A stretch of DNA of 9,882 bases from Clostridiales bacterium (GTDB lineage Bacteria > Bacillota > Clostridia > Christensenellales > CAG-138): the NCBI GenBank assembly GCA_009783775.1, contig WRCT01000057.1, positions 1 through 9,882 on the forward strand, given 5' to 3'. The position numbers and the translations under genes were made by a program. Position 1 is the first letter of the stretch. Every line of letters starts with the position of its first letter. Positions 1-5,941 of this stretch are shown here, one piece after another. The notes under the pieces are model-generated. The model saw only the letters and a list, made by a program, of their open reading frames with translations, searched no databases and was not told the DNA's origin.

Positions 1-19
1 GTGCAGTAGAGGTTGATAA

Positions 20-51
20 GTAAGATTTCTTTTGTCATAACTAAATCTTAC
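20..51. repeat. 9-bp inverted repeat downstream of glmM
   Basis: GTAAGATTT (20-28) is perfectly complementary to AAATCTTAC (43-51) across a 14-nt loop. It lies 39 nt beyond the glmM stop in the direction of glmM transcription, so it could act as a 3' processing or termination hairpin. No run of U follows on the minus strand, so a classical intrinsic terminator is not supported. I see no gene in 1-89. Confidence 0.4.
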
Positions 52-81
52 CATCTATTTCCACCGTTTGCCTTTCTTCTG

Positions 82-111
82 TCACGAGTTCACACTTTGT
101 TTAACTCGTGA
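82..111. repeat. 9-bp inverted repeat spanning the glmM stop codon
   Basis: TCACGAGTT (82-90) pairs perfectly with AACTCGTGA (103-111) around a 12-nt loop. The glmM TGA stop (92-90) sits at the edge of one arm, and the other arm encodes the last His-Glu-Leu residues. The RNA could fold over the stop codon. There is no U tract after it on the minus strand. Confidence 0.4.
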
Positions 112-1460
112 TTGGCATTATTAGCTATTACTTGGTTCAGCGCGTCCACAACAAGATCAGCGCAAGCATGGCACTCTTCAACCGTGCCCGCTTCCACCAT
201 CACGCGCAGCAGCGGCTCCGTGCCGCTGGGCCGCAGCAGCACGCGGCCCGCGTTGCCCAGCCGTTTTTCCACCTCGGCCACGGCGGCTAGTACGCCCGCG
301 TCCGCCATGCCCTGTTCTTTGTCGGCCACGACCACATTTTTCAATACCTGCGGGAACACACGCATGGGCGCAGCCAGCTCCGAAAGCGTTTGGTTGCGGG
401 AAAGCATGACCTGCATGACCTTGATGGCCGTCAGCACGCCGTCGCCCGTGGTGGCGTATTTGGAAAAGATGATATGCCCCGATTGCTCGCCGCCCAACAG
501 GTGCCCGCCGTCGCGCATACACTCATAGACATAGCGGTCGCCCACCGCCGTGATCTCGCAATGGATATCAAGTTCGTCAAAAGCACGAAACAGGCCCAGG
601 TTCGCCATGACCGTGGTGACGACGGTGTTGTTTTCCAGCTTGCCGCGTTCCTTCATATAGCGCGCGTAAAGATACAGGATATGGTCACCGGTGATCAGAT
701 TGCCCTTTTCGTCCACGGCCAGGCAGCGGTCGCCGTCGCCGTCGAAGGAGAACCCCGCGTCGAGTTGATTTTCCAGCACAAATTTCTGCATACAGCCCAT
801 GCAGGTCGAGCCGAACCCCGCGTTGATATTCGTGCCGTCGGGGTGGTTGCCGATCACAAAGGTCTCCGCGCCCAGCGCGTCAAACACGTTCTTGGCCGTC
901 TGCCAGGTGCTGCCGTTCGCACAGTCCAGGCCAATCCGCTTACCCTTGAAAGAGCGGATCGCCAGTGAGGTCAGGTAGGCGATATAGCGGCGCCGGCCCT
1001 GGATATAGTCGACCGTCCGGCCGATGTGCTCCCGATGGGCAAAGGGGACTTCGGGAATGTCCCCGTCCAGGTAAGCCTCAATCTTCTCGATGACCGCGTC
1101 TTCCATCTTTTCGCCTGCGGCATTGAAAAGCTTGATCCCGTTGTCATAGTAGGGATTGTGGCTGGCCGAGATCATAATGCCGCAGTCAAAGCCCTCCGTA
1201 CGTGTGATATAGGAAACGCAGGGCGTGGTGGTCACGTGCAGCAAGTGCGCGTCCGCGCCGGAGGCTGTCAGGCCGGCCGACAGCGCGCTCTCGAACATAT
1301 AGCTCGACCGGCGCGTGTCCTTGCCGATGACCACGCGGCAGGCGCGGCCTTCGCGCCCGAAATAATAGCCCAAAAACCGTCCGATGGCAAAGGCGTGCGG
1401 GGCGGTCAGGTCCTCCCCCGCCTCGCCGCGAAATCCGTCTGTTCCGAAGTATTTTGTCAT
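90..1460 (-). CDS. glmM: Phosphoglucosamine mutase GlmM
   Basis: Cytosolic alpha-D-phosphohexomutase that converts glucosamine-6-phosphate to glucosamine-1-phosphate, the step before UDP-GlcNAc formation for peptidoglycan. The 456 residues are normal for the family (about 445-455). The opening FGTDGFRG motif is typical. The phosphoserine loop ISASHNP puts the catalytic serine at Ser100. The metal loop DGDGDR holds Asp240, Asp242 and Asp244. The sugar-binding loop GGEQSGH is at 323-329, and the phosphate-binding loop RPSGTEP is at 410-416 in the last domain. All four signature loops are intact, so the enzyme should be active. The ATG at 1460 has a GGAGAAG ribosome site just upstream. The gene follows nagB with a 12-nt gap on the same strand and has no visible promoter of its own, so the two are probably one transcript. 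Confidence 0.96.
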   Translation of the reverse strand: MTKYFGTDGFRGEAGEDLTAPHAFAIGRFLGYYFGREGRACRVVIGKDTRRSSYMFESALSAGLTASGADAHLLHVTTTPCVSYITRTEGFDCGIMISASHNPYYDNGIKLFNAAGEKMEDAVIEKIEAYLDGDIPEVPFAHREHIGRTVDYIQGRRRYIAYLTSLAIRSFKGKRIGLDCANGSTWQTAKNVFDALGAETFVIGNHPDGTNINAGFGSTCMGCMQKFVLENQLDAGFSFDGDGDRCLAVDEKGNLITGDHILYLYARYMKERGKLENNTVVTTVMANLGLFRAFDELDIHCEITAVGDRYVYECMRDGGHLLGGEQSGHIIFSKYATTGDGVLTAIKVMQVMLSRNQTLSELAAPMRVFPQVLKNVVVADKEQGMADAGVLAAVAEVEKRLGNAGRVLLRPSGTEPLLRVMVEAGTVEECHACADLVVDALNQVIANNANHELNKV

Positions 1461-1472
1461 ATCTTCTCCAAG

Positions 1473-2192
1473 TTACAGTAATTTTGCCGCGTCACTGTCC
1501 GCGTAAATGGTCACGTTCGGGTGCAGTTGCAATACGGACGCGGGTACAAGCTCCGTCACCGGACCTGAGACCGTGGCACGCAGCGCCTCCGCCTTGGCCG
1601 CGCCAAGGGCGATCAGTAAAATCGCGCGGGCGTTCATCACCGTGCGGATACCCATGGTGATCGCCTGCGTGGGAACTTCGCCTATGCTGCTGAAAAATCT
1701 TGTGTTTGCCTCGCGGGTGGAAGGGGTCAGCTCCGCCAAATGCGTGCGCGAGCCAAAGGGCGTGCAGGGTTCGTTGAACCCGATGTGCCCGTTGTTGCCG
1801 ATGCCGAGCAGCTGCAGGTCTATCCCGCCCGCCCGGGCGATCGCCGCGTCATAACCCTGGCCATCCGCGTCCGAAACGTCCGCGCGGCCCGGGATGTAGG
1901 TCCGCTCTATCGGGATATCAATATGCGAAAACAAATTTTCATCCATGAACGTACGGTAAGACTGGGCGTGGCCCGCGGGCAGACCGTCGTATTCGTCCAG
2001 ATTAAAGCTGGTGGCGCGAGCGAAGGAAAGCGCCCCCGCTTTATTTAGCCGCGCCAGTTCCCTGTACAAACCCAGGGGCGTAGAGCCTGTCGCAAGCCCC
2101 AGCACCGCGTTGGGTTTTTCCCCAAGCAGCGCCCGATACTGCTCCGCCGCCAGTTTGGCAATCTGCTCAGGGCTTTGAACAATAACTTTCAT
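1473..2192 (-). CDS. nagB: Glucosamine-6-phosphate deaminase NagB
   Basis: Cytosolic isomerase/deaminase that converts glucosamine-6-phosphate and water to fructose-6-phosphate and ammonia, the last step of amino-sugar catabolism. The 239 residues match the short Bacillus-type NagB, which lacks the longer allosteric tail of the enterobacterial enzyme. The phosphate-binding LGLATGSTP motif is at 31-39. NLDEY (64-68) carries the catalytic Asp66. GIGNNGHIGFNEP (130-142) carries His136 and Glu141. Position 134 is Asn where the E. coli enzyme has Asp; the Bacillus form also has Asn as I recall, so I do not read this as a defect. An upstream in-frame ATG at 2222 exists, but the ATG at 2192 has a perfect GAGGAGG site (2204-2198) five bases before it and leaves a 5' leader of about 35 nt. 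First gene of an operon with glmM. No nagA or GntR-type regulator is in the window. Confidence 0.95.
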   Translation of the reverse strand: MKVIVQSPEQIAKLAAEQYRALLGEKPNAVLGLATGSTPLGLYRELARLNKAGALSFARATSFNLDEYDGLPAGHAQSYRTFMDENLFSHIDIPIERTYIPGRADVSDADGQGYDAAIARAGGIDLQLLGIGNNGHIGFNEPCTPFGSRTHLAELTPSTREANTRFFSSIGEVPTQAITMGIRTVMNARAILLIALGAAKAEALRATVSGPVTELVPASVLQLHPNVTIYADSDAAKLL

Positions 2193-2233
2193 AACTGCCT
2201 CCTCAGTGTGGCAACTCGACATTACACAAAGAT

Positions 2234-2263
2234 ACTATAACTCTTATATGCTCCCGATGTCAA
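2234..2263 (-). promoter_or_regulatory. Sigma-A promoter of the nagB-glmM operon
   Basis: Read on the minus strand, a perfect -35 TTGACA (2263-2258) is followed after 18 bp by -10 TATAGT (2239-2234). Transcription would start near 2227, about 35 nt before the nagB ATG. That leader is too short for a riboswitch or glmS-type ribozyme, and I see no obvious operator palindrome in it. Confidence 0.75.
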
Positions 2264-2437
2264 GATTACGACAGGGGCGCCGCTCACGCAGGCTTTTTCT
2301 TGCCGCCGCGAATCACACAAACCACACAAAAACGATGTTTGCTATACGTTAGTTTGATCGTTCACAAGAATACAGCAGGTTGCGTTAACATTGACATGTG
2401 CCGTGAGCGTCTTTTCGCGCAGGGTTAACGGACAAGT

Positions 2438-2478
2438 AAAAAACGACCCGCAGGCAAACCGGCGGGCTGTTTCTTTTT
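2438..2478. terminator. Bidirectional terminator-like hairpin
   Basis: CCCGCAGG (2447-2454) pairs with CCGGCGGG (2459-2466) around a CAAA loop with one A-G mismatch. On the minus strand the stem is followed by TCGTTTTTT, and on the plus strand by CTGTTTCTTTTT, so both sides look like intrinsic terminators. It lies between divergent genes, where neither nagB nor the Big_2 gene needs a terminator. It may end an unseen small transcript, or simply be part of a repeat. Confidence 0.5.
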
Positions 2479-2502
2479 CGTGTCTTTTCGTGTATTTCGT
2501 GG
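2475..2502. repeat. Short tandem repeat, TTTTCGTGT units
   Basis: Three near-copies in a row: TTTTCGTGTC (2475-2484), TTTTCGTGTA (2485-2494) and TTTCGTGG (2495-2502). Strings like TTTCGTGTATTTCGTGG recur between genes in many unrelated bacterial genomes as far as I recall. It directly abuts the hairpin at 2447-2466. Confidence 0.5.
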
Positions 2503-2558
2503 TTAAGAGACCCCGCGTGAGCGACGCGATCGGGCCACTCCCGTGAGCAACCGCCCCC

Positions 2559-2587
2559 TTGCATTTTGGCGGATTTCTTCTTATAAT
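2559..2587 (+). promoter_or_regulatory. Sigma-A promoter of the Big_2-domain gene
   Basis: -35 TTGCAT (2559-2564), a 17-bp spacer, then a perfect -10 TATAAT (2582-2587). Transcription would start near 2594, so the mRNA would begin just before the GGGCG hairpin repeat at 2597-2626. That hairpin would make up nearly half of the roughly 59-nt leader. Confidence 0.7.
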
Positions 2588-2596
2588 AGAAAGTGC

Positions 2597-2626
2597 CGCG
2601 TAGGGGCGATTATCAATCGCCCGTCA
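2597..2626. repeat. GGGCG-type hairpin repeat, copy 1, in a 5' leader
   Basis: GGGCGATT (2604-2611), a 3-nt ATC loop and AATCGCCC (2615-2622) form a perfect 8-bp stem. All 30 bases of 2597-2626 recur in inverse orientation at 9715-9744. A third copy with a different but still paired inner stem lies at 9499-9522. This copy sits between the promoter and the ribosome site of the Big_2 gene. Confidence 0.85.
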
Positions 2627-2652
2627 ATACCAAAGCCTAAAGGAGAACGATT

Positions 2653-4284
2653 ATGCTTAAAAAAACATTGACGATCCTGTTGTCCCTTATTCTCTTGTTA
2701 TCCCTTTTGCCCGTCGCGGCACTTGCGGAGGCGGAAACGCCCGAGACGGATGTTCCCGTCCTGCTCGATGTGTGTGACGAGGATGAGATTGCGGATCAAG
2801 TCCGCAATGACGACCAGAATGGCGCCCGCAATGACGACCAGAATGGCGTCCGCAATGACGACCAGAATGATACCCGCGACGATGGAAACAACGACGGAAA
2901 CAATGCTGTTCAGGGCGGCGAAGAGGCCGAGGCAGAACCCGCCAGCCCCCCACGCCAGCTTGCCGGGGCTGCGGGCTTTCCCATTGTCGGCACCTACCTG
3001 CCTTCAAAGCTGCCGAGCGCGGGCGTGAAGGGCACGGCCATCGCGGTTACGGAGATGGCTGCCGGCCAGTCCATAACCTCGGGCAACAGCAGGGTCATCG
3101 CTGTCAGCGGCAATGTGCTGGAGTTTGTCGGCGCGGGCAAGGCCACCGTTAAGGTCACCTACTGGCCGGCAGGCGCCAGAAAGGCGACGACCGTCAGCAA
3201 GACCATCAAGGTTACCGCGAAGGTCGAGGGCGTCTCCCTCGCCAAGGAGGGCGTGACCCTCGCGCGCAAGGCCAAGGTCACCCTGGCGGCAATTGTCTCG
3301 CCGGCCGACGCGACGAATAAAGGCCTGACCTGGACCACCAGCAACAAGAACGTCGCGACCGTGGATTCCAAGGGACGGGTTACGGCCGTGGGCGGTGGCG
3401 ACTGCACCATTACGGTCAAGACCAAGGACGGCGGCTTTACGGCCACGGCGACCATCAGCGTCACGCCGATCTTTGAGACGGGCATGAAACTCAATAAAAC
3501 GGCGGTCAGCCTAAACAAGGGCAAGACCTATTCGCTCAAGGCGACCCTGTCCCCCTCCGGCACGGACTTTAAGACCGTCGTCTGGACCTCGAGCGATCCC
3601 GCCGTGGCGACCGTGGACGCCAAGGGCAAGGTCACCGTGGGTATGCAAACGGGCACGGTCACCATCACGGCCACCAGCGTCAACGGGCTTGTCTCGACAT
3701 GCCGTGTCACCGTCAACCCGCAGAAGGTCACCTCCATCAAAATGAGCAGCACAAAGAGCACCTACGTTGAAGGCGACGCGATCTCCATCGGCCTGACCAT
3801 CGGTCCGGCGGGCGCGGACAATAAGGCTGTGGTCTGGTCTTCCAGCAACAACAGCGTCGCGCGCGTGGACCAGAGCGGGAACGTCACCTTTCTGGCGGGC
3901 GGCAAAGTGACGATCAAAGCAACCGCGACGGACGGCAGCAAAAAGTCCGCCAGCCGCAGCTTTACCGTCGAGGGCCGGCCCGTTGTCAGGCATGTGGAAC
4001 AGATATGGATAGTGAACATCATCGAGTCCTATGATTGGGACGATGGCAGTTCCAACTATGATGTGAACTTGCGCAACGGCAAAACATTCACGATTCAGAC
4101 CAAGGTCTTCCCCACCAACGCCACCAACAAAAAACTGAAATGGTCGGTGATCGAGGGCAGCAACGTGGCGAGCGTGAGTTCAAGCGGCGAGGTCAAGGCC
4201 AAGGCAAAGGGCATGGCGATCATTCGTATCGACACCACCGACGGCAGCGGGGTGTATGAGCTTGTGCGGATCTTTGTTTCGTAA
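2653..4284 (+). CDS. Secreted protein with about five Big_2-like Ig domains
   Basis: 543 residues. Residues 1-25 are a Sec signal peptide (KK, then a Leu-rich core, cleavage near VAALA-EA). Residues 26-106 are an acidic, Asn/Asp-rich linker with an eight-residue repeat (RNDDQNG plus A/V/T) three times at 50-73. From about 107 on there are bacterial Ig-like (Big_2) modules at roughly 107-190, 192-272, 275-356, 358-441 and 447-543. The modules at 192, 275 and 358 show the classic pattern: a K/L-rich start, then W-[TS]-[TS]-[SN]-x3-V-A-x-V-D, then G-x-V-T. Such domains occur in surface adhesins and cell-wall proteins. There is no LPxTG, SLH or cell-wall-binding tail, so the protein may be released or held by partners; its ligand cannot be read from sequence. 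The ATG has AAAGGAG seven bases upstream. The promoter at 2559-2587 drives it, and no clear terminator follows. Confidence 0.88.
   Translation: MLKKTLTILLSLILLLSLLPVAALAEAETPETDVPVLLDVCDEDEIADQVRNDDQNGARNDDQNGVRNDDQNDTRDDGNNDGNNAVQGGEEAEAEPASPPRQLAGAAGFPIVGTYLPSKLPSAGVKGTAIAVTEMAAGQSITSGNSRVIAVSGNVLEFVGAGKATVKVTYWPAGARKATTVSKTIKVTAKVEGVSLAKEGVTLARKAKVTLAAIVSPADATNKGLTWTTSNKNVATVDSKGRVTAVGGGDCTITVKTKDGGFTATATISVTPIFETGMKLNKTAVSLNKGKTYSLKATLSPSGTDFKTVVWTSSDPAVATVDAKGKVTVGMQTGTVTITATSVNGLVSTCRVTVNPQKVTSIKMSSTKSTYVEGDAISIGLTIGPAGADNKAVVWSSSNNSVARVDQSGNVTFLAGGKVTIKATATDGSKKSASRSFTVEGRPVVRHVEQIWIVNIIESYDWDDGSSNYDVNLRNGKTFTIQTKVFPTNATNKKLKWSVIEGSNVASVSSSGEVKAKAKGMAIIRIDTTDGSGVYELVRIFVS
2788..2872 (+). 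repeat. Palindromic repeat with tandem 24-nt expansion inside the Big_2 gene
   Basis: ATTGCGGA (2788-2795) and TCCGCAAT (2801-2808) form a perfect 8-bp stem with a TCAAG loop. The right arm begins a 24-nt unit present three times (2801-2824, 2825-2848, 2849-2872), followed by a decayed fourth. The unit is a multiple of three, so the frame stays open and gives the RNDDQNG repeats. A related palindrome (TTGCGGG...TCCGCAA) lies near 9771-9789. Confidence 0.8.
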
Positions 4285-4308
4285 CGATGTGAATCATGCG
4301 CCCGCGAA

Positions 4309-4336
4309 AATGTACAATGTACAGACTACAATGTGA
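4309..4336 (+). repeat. Solo array of four heptanucleotides upstream of aspA
   Basis: Four consecutive 7-nt units: AATGTAC, AATGTAC, AGACTAC, AATGTGA. They belong to the AAACTAC/AATGTAC family that bounds the elements at 7571-7716 and 9122-9256. No inverted partner array is found nearby, so this looks like a solo end or a remnant. It lies in the short gap between the Big_2 gene and aspA, about 40 nt before the aspA ATG. Confidence 0.6.
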
Positions 4337-4376
4337 CAAAACAATCCAGCAACCAAGTTTGGAAGAAGGAATCAAC

Positions 4377-5780
4377 ATGACCAATACACGAACCGAAAAG
4401 GATTTTCTGGGCACAAAGGAAGTGCCGACGGAGGTTTACTATGGCATTCAGACGCTGCGTGCCAAGGAGAACTTTCCCATCACGGGCTATACCATTCACC
4501 CCGCGCTGATTGCCGCGATGGCCCAGGTGAAAAAAGCGGCGGCGCTGGCCAATGCCGAGACGGGCTTTTTAGACGCCGCGCGCGCAAACGCGATCGCTTA
4601 CGCCGCGGATGAGATTCTCGCGGGCCGCTGCCACGACCAGTTCATCGTCGACCCGATCCAGGGCGGCGCGGGCACCTCGATCAATATGAACACGAACGAG
4701 GTGATCGCCAATCTCGCGCTCGAAAAGCTGGGTAAGGCGAAAGGCGACTACAAGGCCTTGAGCCCCAATTCGCACGTGAACATGAGCCAGTCCACCAACG
4801 ACGCCGTGCCGACCGCCGCGCACCTCGCGCTGTATGCGCTAACGCAAGAATTGCTTGCCGCCATGCAAGACTTGCAGGACGGCTACCTGGCCAAAGCCAA
4901 GGAGTTTGACGCGATTCTCAAGATGGGCCGCACCCATTTGCAGGACGCCGTGCCGATTCGTTTCGGGCAGGAGCTGACCGCCTACGCCCGCGTATTGGGC
5001 CGCGACATCGCACGTATCCGCGCCTGCGGCGAGGCCTTTTTAGAGGTGAACATGGGCGCGACCGCCGTGGGCACGGGCCTGAACGCGGACGAAAACTACA
5101 TCAAAACCGTCATCGAAAAACTGCGGCAGATCAGCGGCTTTCCCGTCTATCTCGCCGAAGACCTGGTCGACGCGACGCAGAACACGGACTGCTTTACCGC
5201 CCTGTCCGCCGCGCTCAAGACCTGCATGATCAGCCAGTCCAAGATCATGAACGACCTGCGTATCTCGGCCTCGGGCCCGCGCTGCGGCATAAACGAGATC
5301 AACCTGCCGCCGCGCCAACCGGGCTCGTCCATTATGCCGGGCAAGGTCAATCCCGTCATGGCCGAGGTGGTGAACCAAACGGCCTTCCAGGTCATCGGAA
5401 ACGATCTGACGATCACATTAGCCGCCGAGGCGGGCCAGTTCGAGCTGAACGTCATGGAGCCCGCGCTGCTCTATAATCTGATCCAGTCGCTCTGCATTAT
5501 GACCAACGCCTTCCGCGTGTTCCTCACGCATTGCCTGTCCGGCCTGACGGTCAACGCGGACCGTATGCGGGCCAATGTGGAGGGCAGCGTGGGCATCATC
5601 ACGGCCATCAATCCCTATGTGGGGTATGAGACCGCGTCTCAAATCGCGCGCGAGGCGACCCTCACGGGCCAAACGGTGCGGGACCTGTGCCTTGCCAAGG
5701 GCGTGCTGACCGCCGCGCAGCTCGACAAAATCCTCGACCCCTACGCGATGACAAGGGTGGGAACCGTGGAGAGAGTGTAG
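4377..5780 (+). CDS. aspA: Aspartate ammonia-lyase (aspartase)
   Basis: Cytosolic homotetrameric lyase of the aspartase/fumarase superfamily; it reversibly splits L-aspartate into fumarate and ammonia. 467 residues. Aspartase rather than fumarase is favoured by KMGRTHLQDAVP (182-193), HVNMSQSTND (133-142) and overall likeness to Bacillus AnsB as I recall it. Expected active-site residues are present: Thr100 in GGAGTS, Ser139-Thr140, Thr186-His187, and the SS loop GSSIMPGKVN (316-325) with catalytic Ser317, Lys323 and Asn325. The open frame extends upstream to 4296, but the ATG at 4377 has an AAGGA site six bases before it and starts at the family's usual N-terminus. The C-terminus ends abruptly after DPYAMTR: the last residues and the TAG stop (5778-5780) lie inside a GAGTGAA-type heptad array, which has probably replaced a native tail. 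No asparaginase or transporter is adjacent. Confidence 0.93.
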   Translation: MTNTRTEKDFLGTKEVPTEVYYGIQTLRAKENFPITGYTIHPALIAAMAQVKKAAALANAETGFLDAARANAIAYAADEILAGRCHDQFIVDPIQGGAGTSINMNTNEVIANLALEKLGKAKGDYKALSPNSHVNMSQSTNDAVPTAAHLALYALTQELLAAMQDLQDGYLAKAKEFDAILKMGRTHLQDAVPIRFGQELTAYARVLGRDIARIRACGEAFLEVNMGATAVGTGLNADENYIKTVIEKLRQISGFPVYLAEDLVDATQNTDCFTALSAALKTCMISQSKIMNDLRISASGPRCGINEINLPPRQPGSSIMPGKVNPVMAEVVNQTAFQVIGNDLTITLAAEAGQFELNVMEPALLYNLIQSLCIMTNAFRVFLTHCLSGLTVNADRMRANVEGSVGIITAINPYVGYETASQIAREATLTGQTVRDLCLAKGVLTAAQLDKILDPYAMTRVGTVERV

Positions 5781-5908
5781 AGTGAAGAGTGAAGAGTAGA
5801 GCGAACGAAAAAACTGCCTCACAGCAGTTTTAATTTTACATACAACCCATCTGATCGTGCCCGTGCGGGCACTCCTTTTCTCCACTCTCCACTCTTCACT
5901 TTCCACTC
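5773..5908. mobile_element. Heptad-bounded intergenic element A (GAGTGAA family)
   Basis: The left end has four 7-nt units at 5773-5800: GAGTGTA, GAGTGAA, GAGTGAA, GAGTAGA. The right end has four units of the same family in inverse orientation at 5881-5908 (TCCACTC, TCCACTC, TTCACTT, TCCACTC). The ends match at 24 of 28 positions. Inside are two perfect hairpins, AAAACTGC/GCAGTTTT (5810-5817 with 5824-5831) and GTGCCC/GGGCAC (5857-5862 with 5867-5872). There is no ORF. It lies between the convergent aspA and MerR genes. It resembles a miniature inverted-repeat element, but no target duplication is obvious, so mobility is inferred only. Confidence 0.65.
5810..5880 (+). terminator. Possible terminator hairpins after aspA
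   Basis: Two stems of element A lie 30-90 nt past the aspA stop. AAAACTGC/GCAGTTTT is followed by TAATTTTA, and GTGCCC/GGGCAC (GTGC loop) is followed by TCCTTTTC. Either could end aspA transcription, though neither has a strong U run. If so, the repeat element acts as the terminator between convergent genes. Confidence 0.35.
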
Positions 5909-5915
5909 TGACGCA

Positions 5916-5941
5916 GTGGAATAAAACAAGTTTTATTCCAC
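5916..5941. repeat. 12-bp perfect hairpin containing the MerR stop codon
   Basis: GTGGAATAAAAC (5916-5927) and GTTTTATTCCAC (5930-5941) are perfectly complementary around AA. The TAA stop of the MerR gene (5935-5933) is inside one arm, and the arm also encodes its last two residues. It lies seven bases beyond the right heptad array of element A. It could work as a bidirectional terminator, although no long U tract follows. Confidence 0.6.

Larger units (their letters stand above)
2264..2558. other. Divergent intergenic region with low-order repeats, no gene
   Basis: No convincing ORF. A CACACAA-rich stretch at 2311-2334 and a TTTCGTG-rich stretch at 2475-2502 form degenerate inverted ends around about 140 bp that contain a GC-rich hairpin (2447-2466). 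GTTAAC occurs at 2384-2389 and 2424-2429. The word CGTGAGC occurs at 2403, 2515 and 2542. The layout (A/T-rich inverted ends, hairpin inside) resembles the other intergenic elements of this window, but it is too degenerate to define as one element with confidence. Confidence 0.4.

Noticed and set aside
390..968. Plus-strand ORF inside glmM
   Set aside because: Typical long antisense frame in GC-rich coding DNA; the minus frame encodes an intact GlmM.
2193..2222. Ten-residue longer NagB starting at 2222
   Set aside because: This ATG has no ribosome site, sits at the predicted transcription start, and the GAGGAGG site clearly serves the ATG at 2192.
2193..2300. glmS-type ribozyme or amino-sugar riboswitch before nagB
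   Set aside because: The predicted leader is only about 35 nt, and no multi-stem fold or glmS gene is present.
4296..4376. Longer aspartase starting at 4296
   Set aside because: The extra 27 codons cover a heptad array; the ATG at 4377 has its own ribosome site and matches the family N-terminus.
5418..5906. Minus-strand ORF opposite the aspA 3' end
   Set aside because: It starts in the right heptad array of element A, its first residues are just the repeat translated, and the remainder is antisense to aspA.
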